64,000 nucleotides of DNA from the NCBI GenBank assembly GCA_963722585.1, contig CAVRNU010000007.1, forward strand, positions 1 through 64,000, in the 5' to 3' direction. Below are positions 35,903 through 43,290 of the stretch, piece by piece. The stretch is from KBS-96 sp963722585. Its GTDB lineage: Bacteria; Acidobacteriota; Terriglobia; Bryobacterales; Bryobacteraceae. How positions within the stretch are numbered: position 1 is the first letter of the stretch; each line of letters begins with the position of its first letter. The notes beneath the pieces are model-generated. The model was given only the letters and a program-made list of their open reading frames with translations. It was not told where the DNA came from and searched no databases. The translations under genes were made by a program, and so were the position numbers.

Positions 35903-36145
35903 ATGCCAAACCGCTCAAGCAAACGAGGTTCCGGGCCGAAGGATCTAAACCAAACTGCGTACAACATCGTACAGCAGGCTACTGGGCAGATGGAGAAGCC
36001 CACGGTACCAGAGAAGAACCCGGCTGCGGTTACGCTCGGACGCCTCGGTGGATTGAAGGGCGGAAAGGCGAGGGCCGATAAACTTTCGGCTAAGAAGCGC
36101 TCCGAGATCGCGAAGAGGGCGGCTCAGGCGCGGTGGAAGGCTTAA
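35903..36145 (+). CDS. Small basic protein with GGLKGGKAR motif (transposon passenger)
   Basis: An 80-aa, highly basic protein. The second half, LGRLGGLKGGKARADKLSAK followed by KRSEIAKRAAQARWKA, belongs to a widespread type of short bacterial protein without known function; the lysine and arginine content suggests nucleic-acid binding. ATG 35903 lies 64 bp inside the left end of the transposon. Its 3' end overlaps the end of the PIN gene on the other strand (36090-36145). Confidence 0.7.
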   Translation: MPNRSSKRGSGPKDLNQTAYNIVQQATGQMEKPTVPEKNPAAVTLGRLGGLKGGKARADKLSAKKRSEIAKRAAQARWKA

Positions 36146-36623
36146 GCGGGTCGACCTCTTCAAGACTCATTTGAGATTCGATCTCCTTAATGACTGGTGC
36201 CTCACTTATCAATATGAGGTCAGGGATACCATCGAAGTGTCCACGATTGTTTGATACAAGCGGAATCGAGTGCCTGACTGCGCACGAGGCTATCCACAAA
36301 TCGTTGTCGGCGACGCATCTTCCCGCTTTCTGCAATCGCGCCTTAAGATCTGCATATGTTCTGCAAATCTCAACGTCATATGGCACGATTACGCATGAAC
36401 GTAATCGGGCGTTTAGTCCCTCAATTTTTTGAGGCCCCCACCCCTTTTTGTACGCGCCGAACTGAACCTCGCCGATAGTAATGAACGAAATACAAATTAG
36501 CTTTCCTTCGACTAGGGGGCGGTAAATAGCAGCACGAGTATCTCCCGCTCTGCCGAGGTATGAGAAGACATCAGTGTCTAATAGAACAGCATCGGGGTCT
36601 TCTGGCGTAGTGCGATTACCTAC
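36090..36623 (-). CDS. PIN-domain (VapC-like) protein with no standard start codon
   Basis: The minus-strand frame gives a whole PIN domain: AVLLDTDVFSYLGRAGDTRA with the first Asp, ISFITIGEVQFGAYKKGW with the Glu, and GRCVADNDLWIASCAVRHSI PLVSNN with the last acidic pair, the metal-binding set of a VapC-type ribonuclease. The tail past ILISEAP is low-complexity. The frame is open from 36656, yet no ATG, GTG, TTG or CTG occurs before a GTG at 36386 deep within the domain. The start may be a rare codon (ATT at 36653), or the start has been lost. The open frame overlaps the stop of the 329-aa gene (36620-36622), as expected for a coupled pair. Confidence 0.72.
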   Translation of the reverse strand, partial: VGNRTTPEDPDAVLLDTDVFSYLGRAGDTRAAIYRPLVEGKLICISFITIGEVQFGAYKKGWGPQKIEGLNARLRSCVIVPYDVEICRTYADLKARLQKAGRCVADNDLWIASCAVRHSIPLVSNNRGHFDGIPDLILISEAPVIKEIESQMSLEEVDPLKPSTAPEPPSSRSRSAS

Positions 36624-37609
36624 CTTCTTGCGCTGTAGATTTCTTCCAGGAATTCGTCAATGTCTTCGTCGCTCGGAAAAGCTCCGGCTAATGTAGAGAC
36701 ATTTCGTAGCGGCTTTACCTTTTGCGCCGCGGCGAGTTCTGAAATCGACCGCACTGAGAAGAAGTTGCCTTCTCCTAGGGCAAGCGATGGCAAGGGCTGA
36801 ATAGCATGAATCTTTAGAGTTTCGATGCGGGCGGTATATGGTTGTAACGTTGCTTCGCCAGTTGCTCTTACTGATCTTCGAAGTAACGATTGTATTTCGT
36901 TCGCCAAAGGCTCATCAAAGGTGCACGTAACTGACGCTCCAATCGCAGGATCGATTCGGCATTTGTGCTCTTTTGGTTTAAAATCTGCCATGTCCAGAAT
37001 CCCATCTACATGCATGATCGTCTTCGTTGGACTACTGAGCCGCTGTGCAAGCTTCTCGCGAACTGCTTTGTTTACAGGCGCGATAATGCGCTTTTTAGTA
37101 TTGCTCTTGGGCGCTATCCAGTCCACTTCTGTAATGCGTTTGCTTTCTGCCACCGCCGCTAAATTATATAACCCCTGGAGGACTCCGGAATCAATTTCCA
37201 GCCGTTTTTTATTGCCATTACCCAAGGCCCTTATTGTTTCCGCAACATCGCTGATGACTTGGCTCCCGAAGTGATCTGACACGGGAAGAGGCATCTGCGG
37301 TTTAGTCAGTCCAAACTGAAGAGTAGTACTGCCTTTTCTAATCGCAACCAGTTCCAGCGTGCATTCGTGCCGAATAGCGTCGGTAATCGGACCCGGATGC
37401 ATCGTCTTTCTGCCTTCATTGGCCTCAGCTTGTCGGTTGACTGCGTTTTGCGCTTCCTGGCAAAGCTTGATAAGATCCGGTACGGGAATTCTCCCGCTCG
37501 TCACTCCAGGGCCGCGAACACGGAGTTGCAAAACGGGCTTTTCGAAGCGCTGTCGGCCGGGTTGTTTGCGCCCTTTGTTCGTATCTCTACTCAAGTCTGA
37601 CAAGAGCAT
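36620..37609 (-). CDS. Unrecognised 329-aa protein, putative partner of the PIN protein
   Basis: I do not recognise the family. The N-terminus is basic (RDTNKGRKQPGRQRFEKPVL); the body is mixed alpha/beta with no membrane helix or signal peptide. The last 30 residues, LAGAFPSDEDIDEFLEEIYS ARR, are acidic and helical and resemble the toxin-binding tails of VapB-type antitoxins (LAG-x-hydrophobic-P-D/E-rich). Its stop overlaps the PIN frame directly downstream, the order antitoxin then toxin. It is therefore a candidate large antitoxin or regulator. It diverges from the transposase with 107 bp between starts. Confidence 0.65.
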   Translation of the reverse strand: MLLSDLSRDTNKGRKQPGRQRFEKPVLQLRVRGPGVTSGRIPVPDLIKLCQEAQNAVNRQAEANEGRKTMHPGPITDAIRHECTLELVAIRKGSTTLQFGLTKPQMPLPVSDHFGSQVISDVAETIRALGNGNKKRLEIDSGVLQGLYNLAAVAESKRITEVDWIAPKSNTKKRIIAPVNKAVREKLAQRLSSPTKTIMHVDGILDMADFKPKEHKCRIDPAIGASVTCTFDEPLANEIQSLLRRSVRATGEATLQPYTARIETLKIHAIQPLPSLALGEGNFFSVRSISELAAAQKVKPLRNVSTLAGAFPSDEDIDEFLEEIYSARR

Positions 37610-37681
37610 ACATTAACGGACCGCTACGAGGCTATACCCTATTCAAGAATACCAGTTTTCTATCTGAATCAAAAGAAGTTG

Positions 37682-37710
37682 TTGACTATTCTTTACCGCT
37701 TAAGCATAAT
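37682..37710 (+). promoter_or_regulatory. Predicted sigma-70 promoter of the transposase
   Basis: TTGACT (37682-37687), a 17-bp spacer, and CATAAT (37705-37710) each match consensus at five of six positions. Transcription would begin about 7 bases later, at or next to the A of the ATG at 37717, so the message would be leaderless. No Shine-Dalgarno sequence precedes the ATG. Confidence 0.65.
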
Positions 37711-37716
37711 ATCAAT

Positions 37717-38631
37717 ATGAACCTGCTTAACGCCGACCGTCGCGCCCAAGTGATGGCCGCTCTGGTCGAGGGAAACTCGATTCGCTCGGTCTCGCGGATG
37801 ACTGGCGTTGCGCGGAACACGGTTACGAGCTTGCTCGTTGCTGTTGGCGCGGCTTGCGCTGAGTACCAGGACAAGGCCCTTCGCAATTTGCCTTGCAAAC
37901 GGGTTCAGTGCGATGAGATTTGGAGTTTCTGCTATGCCAAGGACAAGAACCTGCCGGACGACAAAACCGGGGTCCTCGGCTATGGCAGCGTGTGGACTTG
38001 GACGGCGCTTGACGCCGATACGAAACTGGTCTGTTCATGGATGGTGGGCAACCGCGATGCAGTGGCAGCACGCGAGCTTATTCAGGGTCTCGCCGGTAGG
38101 CTGAATGGCCGTATTCAGCTAACGACGGATGGTCTCAAGGCGTATGTGGAAGCGGTAGACGAAGCATTTGGCGCAAACATCGACTACGCAATGCTCGTCA
38201 AGCTCTATGGCGCAGATGCGGAAGGCGAAACGCGCTACAGCCCCGCTCCTTGCATTGGAGCAAAAACTCATAGCGTTACGGGGAGTCCGAAAGCGAAGCA
38301 CATCAGCACCAGCTACGTCGAGCGACAGAACCTCACGATGCGGATGCACATGCGCCGGTTCACCCGTCTAGCCAACGCTTTCTCGAAGAAGCTGGAGAAC
38401 CAAATTGCTGCCATTTCGCTCCACTTCATGTATTACAACTTCGTTCGGATTCACCAGACGCTCCGCATCACTCCTGCAATGGCCGCTGGTGTGACGAATC
38501 GTGTTTGGGAGATTGCGGATATTGTTCGACTATTGGAAGAAAAGGCAGAAACGCCCAATTATCAGCGTGAGGCGCATTATGGGCCAGCGTTGGGATTTGA
38601 TCCTGGAGATACCAGCGGGAGCAGAAGATAA
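37717..38631 (+). CDS. IS1-family-like DDE transposase
   Basis: A 304-aa protein. The N-terminal helix-turn-helix (ALVEGNSIRSVSRMTGVARN TVTSLL) recognises the ends. The catalytic core shows the first Asp in CKRVQCDEIWSFCYAK, the second in QLTTDGLKAYVEAV and Glu in SYVERQNLTMRMHMRRFTRL, the D-TDG-ERxN pattern of IS1 transposases. It is a single frame, unlike classical IS1 InsAB', as in the fused-frame IS1 relatives. The 18-bp ends and 8-bp duplication around it agree with IS1-type transposition. Confidence 0.88.
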   Translation: MNLLNADRRAQVMAALVEGNSIRSVSRMTGVARNTVTSLLVAVGAACAEYQDKALRNLPCKRVQCDEIWSFCYAKDKNLPDDKTGVLGYGSVWTWTALDADTKLVCSWMVGNRDAVAARELIQGLAGRLNGRIQLTTDGLKAYVEAVDEAFGANIDYAMLVKLYGADAEGETRYSPAPCIGAKTHSVTGSPKAKHISTSYVERQNLTMRMHMRRFTRLANAFSKKLENQIAAISLHFMYYNFVRIHQTLRITPAMAAGVTNRVWEIADIVRLLEEKAETPNYQREAHYGPALGFDPGDTSGSRR

Positions 38632-38755
38632 ATTTGCAACGGTGGTAATGTAGCCATAGGAATTATCAGAAACCCGTGGCCAGCTTGGGCGATTACTGAT
38701 CGAGTGTTGCCGCACTCATGAGAATCGTTGCCCTGTACAGGACAAGTATATCAAG

Positions 38756-39544
38756 ATGCCACCCGAAATATTCCCTGTAAATCTCGACTTTGATATGGCG
38801 CTCAATGAAGGTGACCGGGCTTGGATTCGAGAACAGATTCACGGTGCTACGACTTCGAAGGGATGGAAACGCCTCCCGGCGTTCCTACGGGACTTTGGTG
38901 TTCTCGCAGCAATCGCCGTATTCGTCGCTATGGAGTGGGGCAACTACAGGGAGTTTCAAGGTGCCACAAACAAGAGGCTGGAGAACATCGAGTCGCAACT
39001 GCGCGAGATCAATGCCACCCAGTATCCACAACAGGTTCTAAATGAAATTCAGCGCCTTCCTCTCAGTGAGTTTGAGATGAATCTTCCGGCCTTGCGCAAG
39101 GTGATACAACAGCCACCTGATAAGACAACCGCCAATGTCAAAGAGCTGCGCACAATCGCCGACAAATTACTGAAGACGAAAGAGAACACGCCTGACTATT
39201 GGCCAACAACACTTCAGTTCATAAGCTTCGCTAGCGCCAATCTATCGGTCGATGTTCCTTCTCCTGGTGAGCCCAATCTCACGTTGACGGACGTCACCGA
39301 TAAGAACCTAAACCGCACATTCGGTACGATATCGCACAAGATAGTCCGTCTCGACGGCGGGTCACTGGAAGACGGAACCTTCGAAAATTGCAGGATAATC
39401 TTCACAAACCACCTCTCGAAAATTAGAAATGTGGCGTTCATAAACTGTGTTTTTGAGTTCCCCACCCAAACCGATCCGAGTGATTTTTTGAAGGTAACGA
39501 GCCACAAAATGCTGGCCTCTGATTTTTCGCGTCTGTTTATTTGA
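38756..39544 (+). CDS. Membrane-anchored hypothetical protein (transposon passenger)
   Basis: 262 aa, not recognised. A single hydrophobic segment (FLRDFGVLAAIAVFVAMEW, about residues 43-61) is followed by a coiled-coil stretch (ATNKRLENIESQLREINAT). The C-terminal third has short hydrophobic repeats (GGSLEDGTFENCRIIF, NVAFINCVFEF) that resemble a pentapeptide-like or beta-helical fold. It lies 124 bp after the transposase on the same strand. The acidic N-terminus lacks a cleavable signal, suggesting a type II or tail-exposed membrane protein. Confidence 0.6.
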   Translation: MPPEIFPVNLDFDMALNEGDRAWIREQIHGATTSKGWKRLPAFLRDFGVLAAIAVFVAMEWGNYREFQGATNKRLENIESQLREINATQYPQQVLNEIQRLPLSEFEMNLPALRKVIQQPPDKTTANVKELRTIADKLLKTKENTPDYWPTTLQFISFASANLSVDVPSPGEPNLTLTDVTDKNLNRTFGTISHKIVRLDGGSLEDGTFENCRIIFTNHLSKIRNVAFINCVFEFPTQTDPSDFLKVTSHKMLASDFSRLFI

Positions 39545-39580
39545 CAGACAATTCCGCTCCGAAGTTTAAATTGAATCCTC

Positions 39581-39865
39581 CTAACTAAGGTTCGCCGAAT
39601 TGGTGCGAAGCCAATCCTTTAGGCCATCCAGTGCCGCTTCTTTCTTTTGGAAGCAATGTGGAGATTCATGTTTTACTGCCTCGATCTGCACTTTGAAATA
39701 CCAATGGCCTGGGGACGCGAGATGGAGGCTTGAGGTTATGTGCGGAGGAAGCCCAAGCAGATTGTAGGACATGGCGTTTTCTTCGGCGTAGTCCACGACA
39801 GGGCCTGAGCGCGTCCACATATAAGGCTCTCCTATCTGAATGGCGTCTAATTCTTTGATGGTCAT
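39581..39865 (-). CDS. 94-aa hypothetical protein (transposon passenger)
   Basis: Not recognised. It is a small soluble protein beginning MTIKELDAIQIGEPYMWTRS, with several aromatic residues and conserved-looking HITSSLHLASPGHWYFKVQI, and a C-terminal helix (KKEAALDGLKDWLRTN). It begins 23 bp inside the right inverted repeat and points inward, the mirror of the small basic gene at the left end. The frame lacks any stop and its codon use resembles its neighbours in the element, which supports a real gene. Confidence 0.55.
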   Translation of the reverse strand: MTIKELDAIQIGEPYMWTRSGPVVDYAEENAMSYNLLGLPPHITSSLHLASPGHWYFKVQIEAVKHESPHCFQKKEAALDGLKDWLRTNSANLS

Positions 39866-39887
39866 GCCCCACTATAAAACCCGATGC

Positions 39888-39913
39888 TCAAATTGAGCCA
39901 CTACCCGGCGTCG
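39888..39913 (+). repeat. Right terminal inverted repeat and target duplication of the transposon
   Basis: 39888-39905 is the exact reverse complement of the left terminus at 35839-35856, and CGGCGTCG at 39906-39913 repeats the 8 bp at 35831-35838. Confidence 0.9.
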
Positions 39914-40027
39914 TTCTCAATTGACAACTACTGACACCGTCGCAGATACTGGAATCTGCGCATGTAGGATGCAACGGCGCGTCGCCGAAGGGCAATGCCC
40001 ACCTACGATCTCATCGTGGAGGCCTAC

Positions 40028-40675
40028 ATGCCCAATCTAGAGAACCTCAAAAAGCAAGCCAAGCTCTTATTGCGGTGGCATCGCGAACGCCACTATCCCG
40101 TCGCCGCACAAATTCGCAGGTATTTGCCTCGTTTCCTGAATATGCCCGACTCCGAGATTCTTGCAGCGAGCTTTAAGCTTAGCGATGCGCAAGAAATGGT
40201 CGCAAGACAGCAAGGCTTCGATAGTTGGCAAGCCCTGAAAACTGGACTTTCAACCACGTCGCTCAAGGTGAAATCATCGCCATCCAAAGCAGCGATTGTC
40301 AATGCAGAGCCGCAACTGTTCGTCACCGATATCAAGAGATCATGCGAATTTTTCCGTGAGAAGTTAGGCTTTTCGCTTGTATTCAGTTACGGCAAACCTC
40401 CCTACTATGCACAGGTGGGTCGCGACGCGGCGCGTCTCAATCTAAGGTGTGTCGAGCGACCAGTAATCGAGTCGACGGTCCGCGATCGGGAGGAACTGTT
40501 GTCGGTATCTATGACCGTCGCGACAGCGGACGAGATCAAGCTGCTGTTTCTTGAGTTTCAGTCCACCGGTGTTGCCTTTCACCAGACGCTGAAAAAGCAG
40601 CCTTGGGGCGCCAAGAATTTCGTCGTCAAGGATCCGGATGGGAATCTGCTGCTGTTTGCTGGACCCGCAAACTAA
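40028..40675 (+). CDS. Glyoxalase/bleomycin-resistance (VOC) protein with N-terminal helical domain
   Basis: From ATG 40028 the protein has 215 aa. The first 75 or so residues (MPNLENLKKQAKLLLRWHRE through DAQEMVARQQGFDSWQALK) form a helical module often fused in front of VOC domains. The VOC domain follows: ATG-less strand ATEPQLFVTDIKRSCEFFRE-like start (AEPQLFVTDI), then KLGFSLVFSYGKPPYYAQVG and a closing KNFVVKDPDGNLLLFAG. The metal-ligand positions are not all evident, so it may bind rather than turn over a substrate. It is the only gene of the roughly 1.09-kb outer insertion. An upstream ATG at 39995 is less likely. Confidence 0.8.
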   Translation: MPNLENLKKQAKLLLRWHRERHYPVAAQIRRYLPRFLNMPDSEILAASFKLSDAQEMVARQQGFDSWQALKTGLSTTSLKVKSSPSKAAIVNAEPQLFVTDIKRSCEFFREKLGFSLVFSYGKPPYYAQVGRDAARLNLRCVERPVIESTVRDREELLSVSMTVATADEIKLLFLEFQSTGVAFHQTLKKQPWGAKNFVVKDPDGNLLLFAGPAN

Positions 40676-40882
40676 CAGCTACCACACCGAAGTGTGCTGA
40701 TCGAGCATGATAGTCGGCAAACCGGAAGTTGACCTCGCGGGAACGAACGCGAAGCGGAACATAGCCTAAAAACATACACGCGCTTACATGAATCTTCCTA
40801 GTGACCTCCGCGTACTCGCCGTCGTCTTTTGATTGAATCATTGATGTCTTCCTCGATCACGTTTTTTTCAACAGCATCGTTA

Positions 40883-40908
40883 AATTAAAGGCCCATGAAA
40901 CTCGTCGC
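40883..40908 (+). repeat. 26-bp direct repeat, right copy
   Basis: Same sequence as 35719-35744 except for one base (A for C at the seventh position). It contains the true start codon of the GH130-like gene at 40895. The two copies bracket 5.16 kb. Confidence 0.85.
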
Positions 40909-41869
40909 CTCGTTTGCCGCGGCACTGATGCTGGCGGGGGCCGCGGCCACAATCCAATCGCCGTTCTCGCCGTGGAAACGCTTGTCCGAGACCCCCGTTC
41001 TCGCGCCGCGCGGCGACGGCTTCGAGTCGGCCGGGACTTTCAATCCCGCAGTCATCCGCAACGGATCGGAATTCGTGATGCTTTATCGAGCGCAGGACCG
41101 GGAAGGTGTTTCCCGTCTCGGCTACGCCACCAGCCGTGACGGAATCCATTTCATGCGCGATGCCCAACCCGTTTTTTCTCCGGAAACCGCCTACGAAAGA
41201 GGCGGCGGCGTGGAAGATCCGCGTTTGGTAAAGATCGCAGGCGCCTTTTTCCTGACTTACACCGGCTACAACCGTGTTGACGCTCAACTTTGCCTGGCGA
41301 AATCGACCGATCTACGCCATTGGGAGCGGCTTGGCGTCATTATGCCCGCCAATCGGGGACGGTGGAATGTCCATTGGACAAAATCCGGAGCAATTTTGAC
41401 CGAAAAACTAGCTGGCCACTATTGGATGTACTTCCTCGGCGATGCGGCTGGCGAGAATGGCGGCAGCCAGATGGGAGTGGCCTATTCGGACGACCTGATT
41501 CATTGGTCCGAGCCGCTCGATCATCCGGTTCTCGCGCATCGCACTGGAATGTTCGATTCGAAAGTGGTCGAGCCCGGACCGCCTCCCATACTGACGAATA
41601 AAGGTGTGTTGTTGATTTACAACGGAGCCGACGACAAGCTCGTTTATAGAACCGGGTGGGCATTATTTGACAGAACGAATCCCGCCCGCGTGATCGCACG
41701 GTCCGATTCGCCGATCTTCCAGCCCGAAGAACAATGGGAGAAGACCGGTCAGGTTCCAAACGTGGTTTTCGTGGAAGGCCTCGTCCGAACCCCGGACCGC
41801 TGCCTACTGTACTATGGCGGCGGCGATAGGAATGTGGGGGTCGCGGCCACGAATCTCGAGTGGCGATAA
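40895..41869 (+). CDS. GH130/GH43-like five-bladed beta-propeller glycosidase or phosphorylase, secreted
   Basis: A 324-aa protein with a signal peptide (MKLVASFAAALMLAGAAA). Blade motifs include FNPAVIRNGSEFVMLYRAQD, RLGYATSRDGIHFMRDAQPV and GGGVEDPRLVKIAGAFFLTY; the Asp of VEDPR is the catalytic acid in GH130 enzymes, which act on beta-mannosides. CLAKSTDLRHWERLG and YSDDLIHWSEPL are typical repeat ends. Substrate and the phosphorylase/hydrolase distinction are open. Before the insertion it would have started 6 bp after the hydrolase stop, so it has lost its original promoter context. Confidence 0.85.
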   Translation: MKLVASFAAALMLAGAAATIQSPFSPWKRLSETPVLAPRGDGFESAGTFNPAVIRNGSEFVMLYRAQDREGVSRLGYATSRDGIHFMRDAQPVFSPETAYERGGGVEDPRLVKIAGAFFLTYTGYNRVDAQLCLAKSTDLRHWERLGVIMPANRGRWNVHWTKSGAILTEKLAGHYWMYFLGDAAGENGGSQMGVAYSDDLIHWSEPLDHPVLAHRTGMFDSKVVEPGPPPILTNKGVLLIYNGADDKLVYRTGWALFDRTNPARVIARSDSPIFQPEEQWEKTGQVPNVVFVEGLVRTPDRCLLYYGGGDRNVGVAATNLEWR

Positions 41870-41874
41870 CTCTG

Positions 41875-42459
41875 TTACGCTGCCATGTGCGCCAGTTGAG
41901 ACCGGAGGCTCTCATAGGCCCGGAACAATAGGCTTTTCACTGCGGAATCGGTACATCCTAACGCCGAAGCGATTTGCGAATATTCGAGTTCCTGATATTT
42001 GTGCATCACTACTGCGGCCCTCTGTTTACCTGGAAGCAGTCTGATGGCGCCGCGGATTTCCTGGAACCGCGCTTCCTGCAGGAGGATTTCTTCGACTGTC
42101 GGCTTTCTATCGGGCACTTGCCGATAAAGTCCTTCATCGAGATCGATGTCGAGACTTTCGCTGTTTTTTTCGTATTTCCGATCTCTCAACCAGTTCAGCG
42201 CCAAATGAGTGGCGATACGGAACAGCCAGGTTGTGAATTTCGCCGATGGTTCGTAGGAATCGCGCGACTTGTACACTCGCAGGAAGACTTCCTGAGCCAG
42301 TTCTTCTGCAATCGCTTGGTTCTGCACAATTCGATAGAGAAAGCGGATCACGGGCGCCCGATGGCGCTCGAGCAAAAGAGTGAAGCAGTGTGCGTCGCCT
42401 TGGCGAACGCGAAGCATCAAGTGTGTGTCCAGTTCGAGAGAATAGCTGGATCGTTCCAT
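41875..42459 (-). CDS. ECF RNA polymerase sigma factor
   Basis: A 194-aa group IV sigma factor. Region 2 is ERHRAPVIRFLYRIVQNQAI AEELAQEVFLRVYKSR and KFTTWLFRIATHLALNWLRD. Region 4 is IRLLPGKQRAAVVMHKYQEL EYSQIASALGCTDSAVKSLL FRAYESLR. ATG 42459 is followed by a short acidic leader. No anti-sigma factor is adjacent: the gene converges with the GH130-like gene (5 bp apart) and the upstream side is gene-free for 200 bp. Confidence 0.92.
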   Translation of the reverse strand: MERSSYSLELDTHLMLRVRQGDAHCFTLLLERHRAPVIRFLYRIVQNQAIAEELAQEVFLRVYKSRDSYEPSAKFTTWLFRIATHLALNWLRDRKYEKNSESLDIDLDEGLYRQVPDRKPTVEEILLQEARFQEIRGAIRLLPGKQRAAVVMHKYQELEYSQIASALGCTDSAVKSLLFRAYESLRSQLAHMAA

Positions 42460-42658
42460 AAGAAGCCCCTTTTAGCTGCAAAAAATGTTACTGAGAGCAA
42501 CGTGGCACAATATCAGCTCAAATTGAATGAACGTGTTCCGAGGCCCGTAGGTTTACGGCGAACCCCGCAAAAAATTGAATCCGGATCATTACAAATCCAA
42601 GAAACAAAAACGAAACGTCGAAATTTCGCCCGACTGTCTCGCTCCGGGTGGCTAGCGC

Positions 42659-43207
42659 TCAACGCTGGCTCGCCAACCCTGCGGCAACACGCCGATTGAA
42701 ACTCATCGATTGTCCTCGAGGAACGCTCAGGCATTTCCAATCTTTGTGGTGCAAGTGTTTTGCCAGAAACACGACCTGGCCGCAGTGATAGGCGTAGTGG
42801 GCGATTTGACGATTGATCGCCTGCATCACGGTATGCGCCTCGCCTCGAATTTTTACGGTTCGCCCCAAATCGTCGTCGCTTAATGGCGACAACGCCGCGA
42901 AAACACGATTCCATCCGTCCTCCCATAAATCCAGCAGTTCCCGGCGATTCTGCGGAGGATCGCTGAACTCGGAATCGCGGTCCCGGTCCGGCTTTTCGCC
43001 GTCGCTTATCAGGAAATCGGTCCAGCGGGAGCGCATATTGCCGGCCATGTGCTTGACAATGGTCGAAATCGAATTCATTTCAGTGTCGAGGACAGCCAAA
43101 AGCTGCTCGTCGGTAAGCTGCGCAATGGCTCCCTCCGCAAGCTTTTTGTACTGCCGGAAGATAGCGAGTGAATCTTTTAGATAAGAAGCGGTGAACTCGA
43201 GAGCCAT
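42659..43207 (-). CDS. DUF1572 (DinB-like) protein
   Basis: A 182-aa four-helix-bundle protein. The metal-site histidines of the DinB/YfiT fold are suggested by STIVKHMAGNMRSRW, then QIAHYAYHCGQVVFLAKHL. The motif SRWTDFLISDGEKPDRDRDS EF is the mark of DUF1572. ATG 43207 (MALEFTASYLKDSLAIFRQY) matches the family start; the frame is open a further 87 bases. Some relatives are thiol transferases; the role here is unknown. A chain of hairpins lies upstream. Confidence 0.82.
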   Translation of the reverse strand: MALEFTASYLKDSLAIFRQYKKLAEGAIAQLTDEQLLAVLDTEMNSISTIVKHMAGNMRSRWTDFLISDGEKPDRDRDSEFSDPPQNRRELLDLWEDGWNRVFAALSPLSDDDLGRTVKIRGEAHTVMQAINRQIAHYAYHCGQVVFLAKHLHHKDWKCLSVPRGQSMSFNRRVAAGLASQR

Positions 43208-43290
43208 GCTCGATTGTCGCTCCAATCGAGCGCGAAATTCTACTAGCAGTCCGCCTGGAGTTTGGACATTTCGGCAGGGCACCGTGTGGC

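Larger units (their letters stand above)
35839..39905. mobile_element. IS1-family-like transposon with passenger genes (4,067 bp)
   Basis: It is bounded by perfect 18-bp inverted repeats and an 8-bp direct repeat. It contains one DDE transposase (37717-38631) and five other genes: a small basic protein, a PIN-domain protein, its 329-aa partner, a membrane-anchored protein and a 94-aa protein. The interior is visibly more AT-rich than the flanks. The exact target duplication shows that the whole unit moved as one piece, so the extra genes are cargo. It sits inside an older insertion that separates the hydrolase and GH130-like genes. Confidence 0.9.

Noticed and set aside
36190..36432. Plus-strand frame opposite the PIN gene
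   Set aside because: The minus strand encodes a whole PIN domain with all acidic residues; the plus-strand translation is featureless.
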